Shown piece after piece: positions 1 to 8,732 of a DNA stretch of 64,000 nucleotides. Below the pieces are notes generated by a model that worked only from the letters and a program-made list of their open reading frames with translations, was not told the origin of the DNA and did not search any database. Position 1 is the stretch's first letter, and every line of letters begins with the position of its first letter. The position numbers were made by a program, and so were the translations under genes. This stretch comes from Falsiroseomonas sp. (GTDB lineage: Bacteria; Pseudomonadota; Alphaproteobacteria; Acetobacterales; Acetobacteraceae): contig NZ_JAUYTS010000083.1 of the NCBI RefSeq assembly GCF_030695085.1, positions 1-64,000 of the forward strand, read 5' to 3'.

Positions 1-1442
1 TAGCCCTGCGGCAGCTTGCGGATGAAGTCATCCGCCGCCGCGGCCACCGCCGCTGCCTCCACCTCGGCATCCGTCGCATCCAGCCGGCCATAGCGGATGT
101 TCTCGGCAACGGAGGTGGAGAAGATGGCCGGGTCCTGCGGCACCAGGCCGAGCCGGCCGCGCAGCGCCGCCACCTCCGCCTGCGCCGCATCCACCCCATC
201 GACCAGCACGCGGCCGGATTGCGGGTCGTAGAAGCGCAGCAGCAACTGGAACACCGTGGTCTTGCCGGCGCCCGATGGCCCGACCAGCGCCACCGTCTCC
301 CCCGGCTCCACCACCAGGGAGAAATCCTCCAGCGCATTCTGGCCGGGGCGGGTCGGGTAGGCGAAGCGGATGTTCTCGAAGACAACCCGCCCCAGTGCCG
401 GCTGCGGCAGCGGAGTGGGGTTGGCCGGCACGGGAATGTCCGGCCGGGCGGCGAGCAGTTCCAGCAGCCGGTCCGCGGCCGCCCCGGCGCGCTGGATCTC
501 GCCCCACAGCTCGCTCATCGAGGCGCCGGAGGAGGCCAGCAGCACGGCGTAGAAGACAAAGGCGGTCAATTCGCCCCCCGTCATCCGCCCCGCCACCACA
601 TCATGCCCGCCGACCCACAGGCTGAAGGTGATGGCGCCGAAGCCCAGCAGGATTACCGCCAGGATCAGGAAGCCGCGGGAGGCGATGCGCTTCAGCGCCG
701 CGGCGACCGAGCCTTCCACCTCCCGCGAGAAGCGCCTTCGATCCTCCGGCTCGTGGGTGAAGGCCTGCACGATGCGCAGCCCGTTCAGCGCCTCCTCCGC
801 CGTCGCGGCCAGATCCGCCACGCGTTCCTGCGCCACCTTGGACAGCCGGCGTTCGCGCCGGCCGAACACCACCAGCGGCACGATCACCAGCGGCAGCACG
901 GCCAGCACGATGCCGGCCAGCTTGGCGCTGGTCGCCAGCAGCATGGCCAGCGCGCCAAGGCCGGTCAGCGTGTTCCGCAGCCCCATGGAGATGGCGGAAC
1001 CAATCAGGGATTGCAGCAGCGCCACATCTGCGGTCATTCGGGACAGGATGTCGCCGGTGCGCGCCGTTTCGAAATAGCTGGGCGACAGCGACAGCACATG
1101 GTCGAAGACCCGCCGCCGCAGGTCGGCCGCCACCCGCTCCCCCAGCCAGGACACCAGGTAGAAGCGGGCGGAGGTGGCGACGGCCAGCAGCGCCACCACG
1201 CTGCCCATGAAGATCGCCGCCTGGTCCAGCGCGCTGGCGCCGCCGGTGAAGCCGCGGTCGATCAACTGCCGCAAGCCCTGGCCGAGCGCCAGCGTCAGGC
1301 CGGAGGCAGCGATCAGTGCAAAGCCGGCGGCGAGGGCGCGCGGCAGATAGGGCCGCAGATGCGGCAGCAGCAGCCCCAAGGAGGCAGCGGGCGAGGCCAC
1401 GGGTGCGGCCGCCGGTGGGCGGGGGGAGGGGGCAATGGACAC
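1..1442 (-). CDS. ABC exporter, fused permease/ATPase (3' end cut by window)
   Basis: Half-size ABC exporter of the MsbA/ABCB type, expected to form a homodimer in the inner membrane and export a lipid or drug-like substrate. 480 residues are visible. The N-terminal transmembrane domain covers about residues 20-325, with hydrophobic helices near 35-55, 78-96, 165-195 and 258-280. The ATPase domain starts near 350, with Walker A GPSGAGKT at 388-395 and the Q-loop in VPQDPAIF (Gln436). The signature motif, Walker B and H-loop lie beyond the left edge. I chose the GTG start at 1442; no in-frame ATG precedes the first helix. The gene follows the TRAP operon on the same strand after 58 bases but looks functionally unrelated. 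Substrate unknown. Confidence 0.85.
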   Translation of the reverse strand, partial: MSIAPSPRPPAAAPVASPAASLGLLLPHLRPYLPRALAAGFALIAASGLTLALGQGLRQLIDRGFTGGASALDQAAIFMGSVVALLAVATSARFYLVSWLGERVAADLRRRVFDHVLSLSPSYFETARTGDILSRMTADVALLQSLIGSAISMGLRNTLTGLGALAMLLATSAKLAGIVLAVLPLVIVPLVVFGRRERRLSKVAQERVADLAATAEEALNGLRIVQAFTHEPEDRRRFSREVEGSVAAALKRIASRGFLILAVILLGFGAITFSLWVGGHDVVAGRMTGGELTAFVFYAVLLASSGASMSELWGEIQRAGAAADRLLELLAARPDIPVPANPTPLPQPALGRVVFENIRFAYPTRPGQNALEDFSLVVEPGETVALVGPSGAGKTTVFQLLLRFYDPQSGRVLVDGVDAAQAEVAALRGRLGLVPQDPAIFSTSVAENIRYGRLDATDAEVEAAAVAAAADDFIRKLPQG

Positions 1443-1500
1443 CCCCGCTAAATGCGCCCCGCCCCGCCGTTTCGCAACCGGGCTGCCCTGTCCCGGGCGG

Positions 1501-2820
1501 CTACTCCATGAACCCCGGCTCGAGGAAGCGCGGGATCATCAGCGCCATGTCCGGCCACAGGATCAGCAGCACCAGCACCAGGAACATCGGCACCAGCATG
1601 ATCATCACGTCCTTCAGCACATCCACCAGCCGTAGCCCGGCGATGGAACAGCAGATCAGCAGGCACAACCCATAGGGTGGCGTCACCAGCCCGAAAGCCA
1701 GGGAGACGATGCTGATCATGGCGAAGTGGACGGGGTGGATGCCCGCCGCCGCCGCGATTGGCTGCAGGATGGTGCCGACGATGATGATGGCCGGAATCGC
1801 ATCCAGGAAGCAGCCCACCACCAGGAAGGTGGCGGCGATGAAGAACCCGGCCGCGATCGGCCCCATCTCCCAGGAGGAAACGCCCGCCAGCAGCGCCTGC
1901 GGGATCTGGTAGAAGGCCATCAGCCAGCCAAAGACGCTGGCGGTACCGACGGCGAACAGCGTGATGGCGGCGAAACGGCCGGTGCGGCTGAAGGCGTCAT
2001 ACAGCCCGCGCATATCCAGCTTGCGATAGACCAGCAGCGACAGCGCCAGCGCATAGAGCACCGCGATGCAGGCGGCCTCCGTCGGGGTGAACCAGCCGAA
2101 GATCTTGCCGCCGATGATGATGAAGGGCGTCATCAGCGCCGGGATCGAGATGAACAGCGCGTAGCCAAGCTCGCCCCAGGTCGCCTTGGGGTAGGTCGGG
2201 TAGTTGCGGATCTTCGAATAGACGTGGACGGTGCCCATCTGCGACATCGCCAGCATCAGACCGGGCAGGATGCCGGCCAGGAACAACGCGCCGATTGAAG
2301 TGGTCAGCACGCCGCCCCAGACGATCATCAGGATCGAGGGCGGGATGACCACGGCGAGCACGGAGGACACCGCGGTGATCGCCACCGAGAAGCTCGGCGA
2401 ATAACCTTCCTTGATCTGCGCCTCAATGAAGACGCGGCCCTGGCTGGCGGCGTCTGCCGTGGAACTGCCGGAGATGCCGGCGAAGAACACGGACAGCACG
2501 ACATTGATCTGCGCCAGGCCGCCCGGCAGGTGGCCGACCATGGATCTGGACAGCGTGACCAACCGGTCCGTGATGCCGCCGGCCGTCATCAGGTTCGCGG
2601 CCAGCAGGAAGAAGGGCACCGCCAGCAGGATGAAAGAGTTGTAGGAGTTGAACGTCTCCTGCACCAGGATCATCGGCCAGAGGCGGTCTTCCAGGATGAA
2701 GGCCGGCAGGCAGGCAATGCCGAGCGAGACCGCCACCGGCACGCGCAGTGCCAGCAGGGTGAAGAAGATACCGAACATGATCCACGCGGCATCGCCCGTG
2801 GCCAACACATTGCCGCCCAT
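1501..2820 (-). CDS. dctM: TRAP transporter large permease, DctM family
   Basis: 439-residue, very hydrophobic protein with the length and helix density of TRAP large permeases (about 12 membrane segments). It carries the N-terminal ALRVPVAVSLG stretch typical of DctM. It forms the Na+-driven translocation channel of a tripartite ATP-independent periplasmic transporter for an organic acid. The start ATG shares one base with the dctQ stop (TGATG), so the two permease subunits should be translationally coupled. Family assignment is firm; the substrate is not deducible from sequence, but the adjacent CoA-transferase and hydratase genes suggest a carboxylate. Confidence 0.93.
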   Translation of the reverse strand: MGGNVLATGDAAWIMFGIFFTLLALRVPVAVSLGIACLPAFILEDRLWPMILVQETFNSYNSFILLAVPFFLLAANLMTAGGITDRLVTLSRSMVGHLPGGLAQINVVLSVFFAGISGSSTADAASQGRVFIEAQIKEGYSPSFSVAITAVSSVLAVVIPPSILMIVWGGVLTTSIGALFLAGILPGLMLAMSQMGTVHVYSKIRNYPTYPKATWGELGYALFISIPALMTPFIIIGGKIFGWFTPTEAACIAVLYALALSLLVYRKLDMRGLYDAFSRTGRFAAITLFAVGTASVFGWLMAFYQIPQALLAGVSSWEMGPIAAGFFIAATFLVVGCFLDAIPAIIIVGTILQPIAAAAGIHPVHFAMISIVSLAFGLVTPPYGLCLLICCSIAGLRLVDVLKDVMIMLVPMFLVLVLLILWPDMALMIPRFLEPGFME

Positions 2821-3335
2821 CAGTGTTCCGCCTTCTCACCGTGCAGCAGGATCTGCAGGTCGTCCCACACACGTTCGCCGGCGAAGATCACCCAGGTGAC
2901 GCCGGCGATCGGCCAGGCGATGTGGATGGTCCAGAGCGGCAGTTCCGCCAGCTCGCTGATCCGGTACCAGGCGGTATCGGTGAATTCCCAGCCATAGACG
3001 ATGAAGACATAGGCGAAGCCGAGCACGAAAAGCGAAGCCAGGATGTCCATCGCCGCCTTGGCGCGACCGCGCAGGTTGTAGAACAGGTCGACGTTGAAAT
3101 GCGTGGCTTCGCGCACGCCAAGCATGGCGCCGATCATGATCATCCAGACGAGCAGGAAACGCGCCAGCTCCTCGGTCCAGATGTAGCGCGGGATGAAATC
3201 CACGAAGCGTGCGAAAATCTGCATGGTGACCGGCAGGATGATGCCGACGACGGTGACAACCAGCAGCACTTCGAGGAAACGCGCATAGAAGGCGGTGATG
3301 CGGCGGAACAATCCGCGCGCGCCCGGTGGCGGCAT
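2820..3335 (-). CDS. dctQ: TRAP transporter small permease, DctQ family
   Basis: 171-residue protein with four predicted membrane helices (near residues 20-42, 55-75, 97-117 and 140-160), the standard topology of DctQ subunits. It contains the conserved EELARFLLVWMIMIGA segment of the family. It pairs with DctM in the inner membrane. The gene lies 76 bases downstream of dctP, and that gap holds a strong hairpin with a T-run. Expression of dctQM may therefore be lower than that of dctP. Confidence 0.92.
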   Translation of the reverse strand: MPPPGARGLFRRITAFYARFLEVLLVVTVVGIILPVTMQIFARFVDFIPRYIWTEELARFLLVWMIMIGAMLGVREATHFNVDLFYNLRGRAKAAMDILASLFVLGFAYVFIVYGWEFTDTAWYRISELAELPLWTIHIAWPIAGVTWVIFAGERVWDDLQILLHGEKAEH

Positions 3336-3368
3336 GCGGCTGGGAATCCTTCGATTTCGGGCTTGGTG

Positions 3369-3406
3369 AAAAAGGCAGGGCGGGGCGCGCGCGGCGCCCC
3401 GCCCTG
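3369..3406 (-). terminator. Intrinsic terminator/attenuator between dctP and dctQ
   Basis: Perfect 13-bp GC-rich inverted repeat: 3376-3388 pairs with 3394-3406 across a 5-base loop. Read on the minus strand it is followed by a T-run (five T at 3373-3369). It begins six bases after the dctP stop codon and precedes dctQ. It has every feature of a Rho-independent terminator. Placed inside an operon it most likely gives partial termination, yielding more binding protein than permease, and it may also protect the dctP mRNA 3' end. Confidence 0.8.
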
Positions 3407-3411
3407 GGGAG

Positions 3412-4410
3412 TCAGGAGGTCAATGCGTTGATGGCGGAGAAGATGCGGTCCGCATCGATCTCCTTCGCATAGGCTTCCATAACCGGCTGCACGGCGGCGT
3501 TCATCTGCGCCCGCTCGGTGAAGGCGATCTTCTTCAGGCGACCGGCGGATTCCAGCGCTGTGATCTTCTGTGCGTCCTCGCTGCTCTCGGCGTTGCGGCC
3601 GAACACGCCGGCCTCGCGGCCTGCGCGACGGATCGCTTCCTGCAGCGGCGCCGGCAGGCGGGACAGGGTCTGGGCGGAGAAGCACAGCGGCCGCACGGTG
3701 ATGGCGTGCTCCGTCATGATCAGGTTCGGCCCGACCTCGTAGAAGCGCATCTGCTCGACACCCGCGGCCTCGTTCTCACCGGCCTGGATGACGTTGTTCT
3801 GGATGGCGTTGTAGACCTCGTTATAGGCGATGACCTGCGGCGCCATGCCGATCGCCTGGAAGGTGCGCGACCAGATCGGCGCGCCCTGCACGCGGACGCG
3901 CAGGCCGCGCAGTTCCGCCATGTTGGTGGCCGGGCGGTTCGAGAAGATGTTGCGCGTGCCGCCGCCGGCATAGCCGATCAGGGCGACGCGGGCGCGACGC
4001 TCCACCTCGTCCGAGACGGGCTTCAGCATGTCCCCGTCCAGCACCTTGTTCCAATGCGCCAGGTCGCGGAACAGGAAGGGCGCGTCGATGAACGGCGCGG
4101 CGCGGCTGAAGGTGGACATGTGCGCCGGGCTGACGATGCCGAAATCCACGGCGCGGCCGGCGGACATATACTCGAAATACTGCTTCTCAAGGCCGAGGGA
4201 GCTGTTGAGGTGCCAGACGAAGTTCACCGGGCGGCCGTAATATTCCACCACCTTCTCGGCGAAGTGCTTCATCGCGCGGGTGAAGACATGTTCCTCGTTG
4301 AACTGGCTGGCGCCGTTCAGCGTGATCGGCGCCTGAGCGCGGGCCACATGCGGCGTGGCAAGAAGGCCGGTTGCAGCGGCAAGGCCGCCGAGCAGTGCAC
4401 GACGTTCCAT
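3412..4410 (-). CDS. dctP: TRAP transporter substrate-binding protein, DctP family
   Basis: 332 residues. The N-terminal signal (residues 1-26, with an Arg pair in MERRALLGG and an A-R-A-Q cleavage region) sends it to the periplasm. The body has the DctP pattern, including RGLRVRVQGAPIWSRTFQAI near residue 170; the conserved Arg in this region of DctP proteins binds substrate carboxylate. An AAGGGGAAG ribosome-binding site precedes the ATG. It is first in the dctP-(hairpin)-dctQ-dctM operon. Ligand identity (dicarboxylate, keto acid or sugar acid) cannot be read from sequence. Confidence 0.93.
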   Translation of the reverse strand: MERRALLGGLAAATGLLATPHVARAQAPITLNGASQFNEEHVFTRAMKHFAEKVVEYYGRPVNFVWHLNSSLGLEKQYFEYMSAGRAVDFGIVSPAHMSTFSRAAPFIDAPFLFRDLAHWNKVLDGDMLKPVSDEVERRARVALIGYAGGGTRNIFSNRPATNMAELRGLRVRVQGAPIWSRTFQAIGMAPQVIAYNEVYNAIQNNVIQAGENEAAGVEQMRFYEVGPNLIMTEHAITVRPLCFSAQTLSRLPAPLQEAIRRAGREAGVFGRNAESSEDAQKITALESAGRLKKIAFTERAQMNAAVQPVMEAYAKEIDADRIFSAINALTS

Positions 4411-4494
4411 GGATAGCTTCCCCTTTGGTTGCGGGTCATATGCCCGGTTGCCCGCCTAGTTTAGCCCGGTCCCGCCGCGCTGGAAACTGCCCAG

Positions 4495-4932
4495 TTACCC
4501 AGCGGCCGGCACCCATTTCATGATGTGCCGGGCGACCAGGCAGGTCTCCCCCTTCTGGTTCACGACTGTGCAAGCGGCTTCCGACCGCCCGCGCGCCGCG
4601 TCCAGCGCCTCCACCCGGTATTCCGCCCCCAGCACATCGCCGATGAACACCGGCGCCAGGAAGCGCACCCGGTCATAGCCAAGGGAAACCGGCATGCCCG
4701 CGCAGCCCGCCGCGATGGCGCGATGGGCGATTTCCGACGCGGTTGCGGACAGCACGCCGAGCACCAGCGCGCCATGGGCGATTCGCTGGCCGAAGGCGGT
4801 GGTCGCGGCATAGGCCGCGTCCACATGCAGCGGGTCGTGGTCGCCGGTGATCTCCGCCGTCAGCAGCAGGTCACGTTCCGTCACCGTCTTGCTGAAGCGC
4901 GCCTCCGCGCCGATTTCCAGGCCGAGCGTCAC
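4495..4932 (-). CDS. MaoC-like (R)-specific enoyl-CoA hydratase
   Basis: 145-residue single hot-dog-domain protein. It has the hydratase motif ITGDHDPLHVD near residues 36-46 followed by the GQRIAHGAL segment. The catalytic Asp and His of the family are present, but the usual Asn before Pro-Leu-His is Asp. The family hydrates trans-2-enoyl-CoA to (R)-3-hydroxyacyl-CoA. The start is GTG at 4932, overlapping the upstream CoA-transferase stop as GTGA, which decides the start over longer in-frame alternatives. Coupling to a CoA-transferase suggests CoA-ester catabolism rather than polyhydroxyalkanoate synthesis, but that is inference. Confidence 0.88.
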   Translation of the reverse strand: MTLGLEIGAEARFSKTVTERDLLLTAEITGDHDPLHVDAAYAATTAFGQRIAHGALVLGVLSATASEIAHRAIAAGCAGMPVSLGYDRVRFLAPVFIGDVLGAEYRVEALDAARGRSEAACTVVNQKGETCLVARHIMKWVPAAG

Positions 4933-6467
4933 AGCGCGGCCAGGCGCGGCGAGGCAGGCTTGGCGGGGCGGCCGGCGATATGCGCGGCGAGCCCGATCTT
5001 CGCCTCCGCGAACAGCCGCGCCTCCATCTCCCGCAGATCGGGCGCGATGGCCGGCCGGAAGCCCATGCGGCCGCAAACCTCCTCCACCGTCAGGCCGGGA
5101 GCGATTTCCGTCAGCTCGGGGCCGGTCTCGCCCAGGCGGAAGACGGCGGCTTCCGTCACATACAGCACCGGCTGGCCGCGTTCGCGGGCGAAGGCGCCGG
5201 AAAAGGTGACCTGTTCCACCTGCGCCACCGCCTTCGGCTTGCCGCCCGCGGTCAGCGTGCCGCCGAAGATCACGCGCTGCGCGTTCTGGCTGATATTGAT
5301 GAAGCCGCCCGGCCCGATGATGCGCCCACCGAAGCGGGAGACGTTCACATTGCCCGCCGCGTCGAATTCCGCGAAGGACAGGAAGGCGAGATCGAGCCCG
5401 CCGCCATCGTAGAAATCGAACTGGTAGGGCTGGTCCACCGTGGCGTCCGGATTCATCGCCGCCCCGGCTTCGCCGCCCGAGGCCGGGGCGCCGCCGATAT
5501 TGCCCTGCTCATTGGTCAGGCAGATGGCGTCCAGGCAGCCTTCCTCCGCCGCCACATTGGCGATGCCGGTGAAGATGCCGGAGCCGAGGTTGCAGATGGC
5601 GCCGGGGAACAACTCCAGCGTGCCGCGCCGCGCCACCACCTTGCGGGCATCCAGTTTCAGCCGGGGAATATCATCCAGCGGCATGCGGAATTCGCCGGAA
5701 TAGGCGGGCGAATACGGCGTGAGGAAGGTCTGCTCCTGCTCCGGCGCCAGCACCACCAGATCCACCAGGATGCCGGGGATCTTCACCATCTTCGGATGCA
5801 GGCTGCCGCGGCGGACCATGCGCTTGACCTGCACCACGACGATGCCGCCGCAGCGCTTCGTCGCCTGCGCCTCGGACAGCATCTCGAGCGTCACCGCCTC
5901 CTGCTCCATGGAAACATTGCCATCCTCATCGGCCGTGGTGCCGCGCAGGAAGGCGATGTCCACATGGTAGGGTTTGAAGAACAGCATCTCCTCACCGCGC
6001 ACGGTCACCAGTTCCACCAGATCCTCCTTGGCGGAGGGGCTTTGGCGGCCGCCGCCGAGGCGTGGATCGACAAAGCTGTGCAGGCCTGTTTTCGTGAACA
6101 GGCCCATGCGGCCAGCGGCCATTTCGCGCATCAACTGGCTGAGGGCGCCCTGCGGCAGGGACCAGGCCTCGATCTCATCGGCCAGGGCCATGGCGCCGAT
6201 CGGTGGGCTGTTCACGTAGCTGCCGGCGATGTTGCGGCGCAGCAAACCCTTTTGCGCCAGATGGCCGAGACCGCGGGACCCGCCATCGCCCACGCCCACC
6301 GGATGCAGCGCCGTCAGGCCGCGCGGTGCGCCGGAGTCGCGGAAGCGTTCGCCCAGCGCCGCGAGCAGCGCGTCCGGCACGGCATGCCCACCACCGGAGC
6401 CGCCAATCAGCAGCGTGTCGCCATCCCGCACCAGCGATGCCGCCTGTTGCGCCGTGACCTTGCGCAT
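4929..6467 (-). CDS. Acyl-CoA:acetate/propionate CoA-transferase (class I, fused alpha-beta)
   Basis: 512 residues, the length of single-chain family I CoA-transferases (YdiF/propionate CoA-transferase), in which both half-domains lie in one chain. The N-terminal half carries GDTLLIGGSGGGHAVPDALL. The C-terminal half carries LTNEQGNIGG, whose Glu320 is at the position of the glutamate that forms the covalent glutamyl-CoA intermediate in this family. It activates a carboxylate by moving CoA from acetyl-CoA or another donor. It is first in a two-gene operon with the MaoC hydratase (GTGA overlap) and divergent from the crotonase gene at 6531. The proximity of the TRAP importer suggests it activates the imported acid. 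Confidence 0.9.
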   Translation of the reverse strand: MRKVTAQQAASLVRDGDTLLIGGSGGGHAVPDALLAALGERFRDSGAPRGLTALHPVGVGDGGSRGLGHLAQKGLLRRNIAGSYVNSPPIGAMALADEIEAWSLPQGALSQLMREMAAGRMGLFTKTGLHSFVDPRLGGGRQSPSAKEDLVELVTVRGEEMLFFKPYHVDIAFLRGTTADEDGNVSMEQEAVTLEMLSEAQATKRCGGIVVVQVKRMVRRGSLHPKMVKIPGILVDLVVLAPEQEQTFLTPYSPAYSGEFRMPLDDIPRLKLDARKVVARRGTLELFPGAICNLGSGIFTGIANVAAEEGCLDAICLTNEQGNIGGAPASGGEAGAAMNPDATVDQPYQFDFYDGGGLDLAFLSFAEFDAAGNVNVSRFGGRIIGPGGFINISQNAQRVIFGGTLTAGGKPKAVAQVEQVTFSGAFARERGQPVLYVTEAAVFRLGETGPELTEIAPGLTVEEVCGRMGFRPAIAPDLREMEARLFAEAKIGLAAHIAGRPAKPASPRLAAL

Positions 6468-6530
6468 TGCGCCCGTTTCCCCAACCGTGTTGCCGCCAGT
6501 CTAGCGGTGCGGTGCGTGGGAGGAAACGGG

Positions 6531-7262
6531 ATGGAAGACGGCCAGGTGACGCTGGAGGTGGCGGAGGGCGTCGCGACGCTGACGCTCGACCGCCCGGCGA
6601 AGCACAACGCCATCACCAATGCGATGGCGGAACAGCTCATGCACCATGCGCGCGCCATCAATGCCAATGATGCGGTGCGCGCGGTGCTGCTGCGTGGCGC
6701 CGGGACGCGGGCCTTCTGCGCGGGCATGGATCTGCGCGCCATCGAGGCCTTTCCGACCGCCTGGGATTTCCGCCATCGGCCGGACTACCCCGGCGCCGTG
6801 CGTGCCATCCGCAAGCCGGTGGTTGCCGCCATCAAGGGCTGGGCGCTGGGCGGCGGCTTCGAACTGGCGCTGGCCGCCGATATCCGCATCGCGGCCGAAT
6901 CCAGCCGCATCGGCTTTCCGGAGGTGACGCGCGGCTGGGTCGGCGGCGGCGGCGCTTCCCAGATGCTGCCGCGCGTGGCGGGCTTCGGCCAGGCGATGCG
7001 GCTGCTGCTGACCGGCGAGCCGATCGACGGGGCGGAGGCGCTGCGGCTGCGGCTGGTGGAACAGCTGGTGCCGGATGCGGCGCTGGAAGATGCGGCGCGA
7101 ACGCTGTGCGCCCGGCTGGCGGCGCTCAGCCCGGTGGCGGTGCAGGCGGTGAAGGCGGCGGTCCGGCAATCGCTGGAGGCACCGCTGACCGCGGGGCTCG
7201 CCTATGAGAACGAGATGAACGTGCTGTGCCTGGCAGCCATGCGGGAAGGACCGGGACGATGA
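6531..7262 (+). CDS. Enoyl-CoA hydratase/isomerase (crotonase) family protein
   Basis: 243-residue crotonase-fold protein. The oxyanion-hole segments FCAGMDL (near 62) and KGWALGGGFELALAADIRI (102-120) are both present. Glu131 in FPEV matches the first catalytic glutamate of enoyl-CoA hydratases, but the second (in the family M-E-M-x-L-T-G segment) is replaced by Arg157. The activity may therefore be isomerase, dehydratase or another crotonase reaction. An AGGAAACGGG ribosome-binding site precedes the ATG. The stop overlaps the next gene as ATGA. Closest in feel to the CaiD/short enoyl-CoA hydratase group. Confidence 0.88.
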   Translation: MEDGQVTLEVAEGVATLTLDRPAKHNAITNAMAEQLMHHARAINANDAVRAVLLRGAGTRAFCAGMDLRAIEAFPTAWDFRHRPDYPGAVRAIRKPVVAAIKGWALGGGFELALAADIRIAAESSRIGFPEVTRGWVGGGGASQMLPRVAGFGQAMRLLLTGEPIDGAEALRLRLVEQLVPDAALEDAARTLCARLAALSPVAVQAVKAAVRQSLEAPLTAGLAYENEMNVLCLAAMREGPGR

Positions 7263-8278
7263 TCGGCATTGGAATTGTCGGGCTGGGCATGGCGACCCAG
7301 CCGCACATGCTGGCGATCCGCGATCTGGAAGCGGCCGGAACTGCGCGGCTAATCGGCGGCTTCTCGCCCAGCGCCGAACGGCGGGACGGCTTCGCGCTGC
7401 GTTGGAAGGCGCCGGTGTTTGGCAGCCAGGACGCGCTGCTGGCCGCGCCCGGGCTGGACCTGGTGCTGGTGCTGACGCCGCCCGGCGCGCATCTGCCGGT
7501 GGCGCAGGCCGCGGCGGCGGCAGGCAAGCACCTGCTGGTGGAGAAGCCGCTGGAACGCAGCGCGGCGGAAGGCGCGGCGCTGGTGCAGCTGGCGCGGGAG
7601 GCCGGCGTGACCCTTGGCGTGGTGTTCCAGCATCGCTTCCGGCCGGCGGCACTTCGGCTGAAGCAGGCGGTCGCGGGCGGTGAGCTTGGCACATTGCTGT
7701 CCTGTTCGGCCTCCATCCGCTGGTGGCGCGATGCGGCGTATTTCGCGCAGGCCGGGCGCGGTATGAAGGCGCGCGATGGCGGCGGCGTGCTGTTGACCCA
7801 GGCGATCCACACGCTGGACCTGCTGCTGCACATCGCGGGGCCGCTGGCGCGCGTCGGTGCCCTGGCCAGGACCAGTGGCCTGCGCGCCATCGATACGGAG
7901 GACATGGCCTGCGCCGCGCTGCAATTCACCAGCGGTGCGATCGGCGCGCTGGATGCGACCACGGTGGCGGAGCCGGGCTACCCCGAGCGCGTCGAGATCG
8001 CCGGCACCGGCGGCAGCGCGTCCCTGGTGGCGGAACGGCTGGAGTTGCACGTGAAGGGCCGCCCGGTGGAGATCGTGGAAGGTGCCATGGCCGGCGGTGG
8101 CGGCGCCGACCCGATGGCCTTCGACCACGGCCCGCACCGCGCCATGATCGCCGAGACCTGCGCCGCCATCACGCAGCGCCGCGCGCCGATGAATGACGGC
8201 ACCACCGGCCTGCCCGTGCTGCACGCCATCGAGGCGATTCTGCGGAGTTCGGAATCAGGCGCCTTCGTCGATGTGTAG
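7259..8278 (+). CDS. Gfo/Idh/MocA family NAD(P)-dependent oxidoreductase
   Basis: 339 residues. The N-terminal Rossmann domain has GIVGLGMATQPHM near residues 5-17 and the family hallmark HLLVEKPLE near 97, where Glu-Lys-Pro contains the catalytic lysine. The C-terminal alpha/beta dimerisation domain has HTLDLLLHIAG, with the conserved His-x2-Asp. The family oxidises sugars, inositols, cyclic polyols or biliverdin-like substrates using NAD(P). It is translationally coupled (ATGA) to the crotonase, an unusual partner, so the substrate is unclear. The last 24 bases overlap the 3' end of the converging MaoC gene. Confidence 0.9.
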   Translation: MIGIGIVGLGMATQPHMLAIRDLEAAGTARLIGGFSPSAERRDGFALRWKAPVFGSQDALLAAPGLDLVLVLTPPGAHLPVAQAAAAAGKHLLVEKPLERSAAEGAALVQLAREAGVTLGVVFQHRFRPAALRLKQAVAGGELGTLLSCSASIRWWRDAAYFAQAGRGMKARDGGGVLLTQAIHTLDLLLHIAGPLARVGALARTSGLRAIDTEDMACAALQFTSGAIGALDATTVAEPGYPERVEIAGTGGSASLVAERLELHVKGRPVEIVEGAMAGGGGADPMAFDHGPHRAMIAETCAAITQRRAPMNDGTTGLPVLHAIEAILRSSESGAFVDV

Positions 8279-8722
8279 GGTGTGCACCATCATGTCGTTC
8301 TCCCCCTTCTGCACGACCTGACCCTTCTGATTGGTCAGGTCGAACCCCATGGTGAGAATGCCGCGCGCCGGATTTTTCGTCAGGCGCTTCGACAGCACGG
8401 TGATCCGCGCCGCGATGCGATCCCCCACCAGGATCGGTCCGGTGAAGGACCAGCGCCAGGACAGCGAGACGATGGCGGCAAACCGCGTCGGCGCGCGGTT
8501 CTTCAGCCCGTCGCACAGTGCCAGCCCCAGCAGCCCATGCGCGACGCGGCCGGGATAGCCGAGGCCGCGGGCATAATCATCATCCATGTGGATGTCGAAG
8601 AAATCGCCGGTCAGCCCGGCGAAGGCGACGATATGCGCCTCCGTCACCGTGATGCCGCCGGTCTCGATGACGAGGCCCGGCTCCACCTGTTCATAGCGCA
8701 GCAGCGCGGGGTCGATTTTCAT
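8255..8722 (-). CDS. MaoC family dehydratase
   Basis: 155-residue hot-dog-fold protein with the hydratase motif LTGDFFDIHMDDDYA near residues 37-51 and the downstream GRVAHGLLG. Asp and His of the catalytic pair are conserved. Its sequence differs clearly from the MaoC protein at 4495-4932, so the two probably act on different acyl-CoAs. I chose the ATG at 8722, which begins just before the conserved domain. It is last of three minus-strand genes (acyl-CoA dehydrogenase, SDR, MaoC), an order that gives oxidation, hydration and alcohol oxidation of a CoA ester. Confidence 0.87.
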   Translation of the reverse strand: MKIDPALLRYEQVEPGLVIETGGITVTEAHIVAFAGLTGDFFDIHMDDDYARGLGYPGRVAHGLLGLALCDGLKNRAPTRFAAIVSLSWRWSFTGPILVGDRIAARITVLSKRLTKNPARGILTMGFDLTNQKGQVVQKGENDMMVHTLHIDEGA

Positions 8723-8732
8723 AGCCCCAATC

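Noticed and set aside
1443..1500. Terminator after the TRAP operon
   Set aside because: A 5-bp inverted repeat with a 9-base loop and no T-run is too weak.
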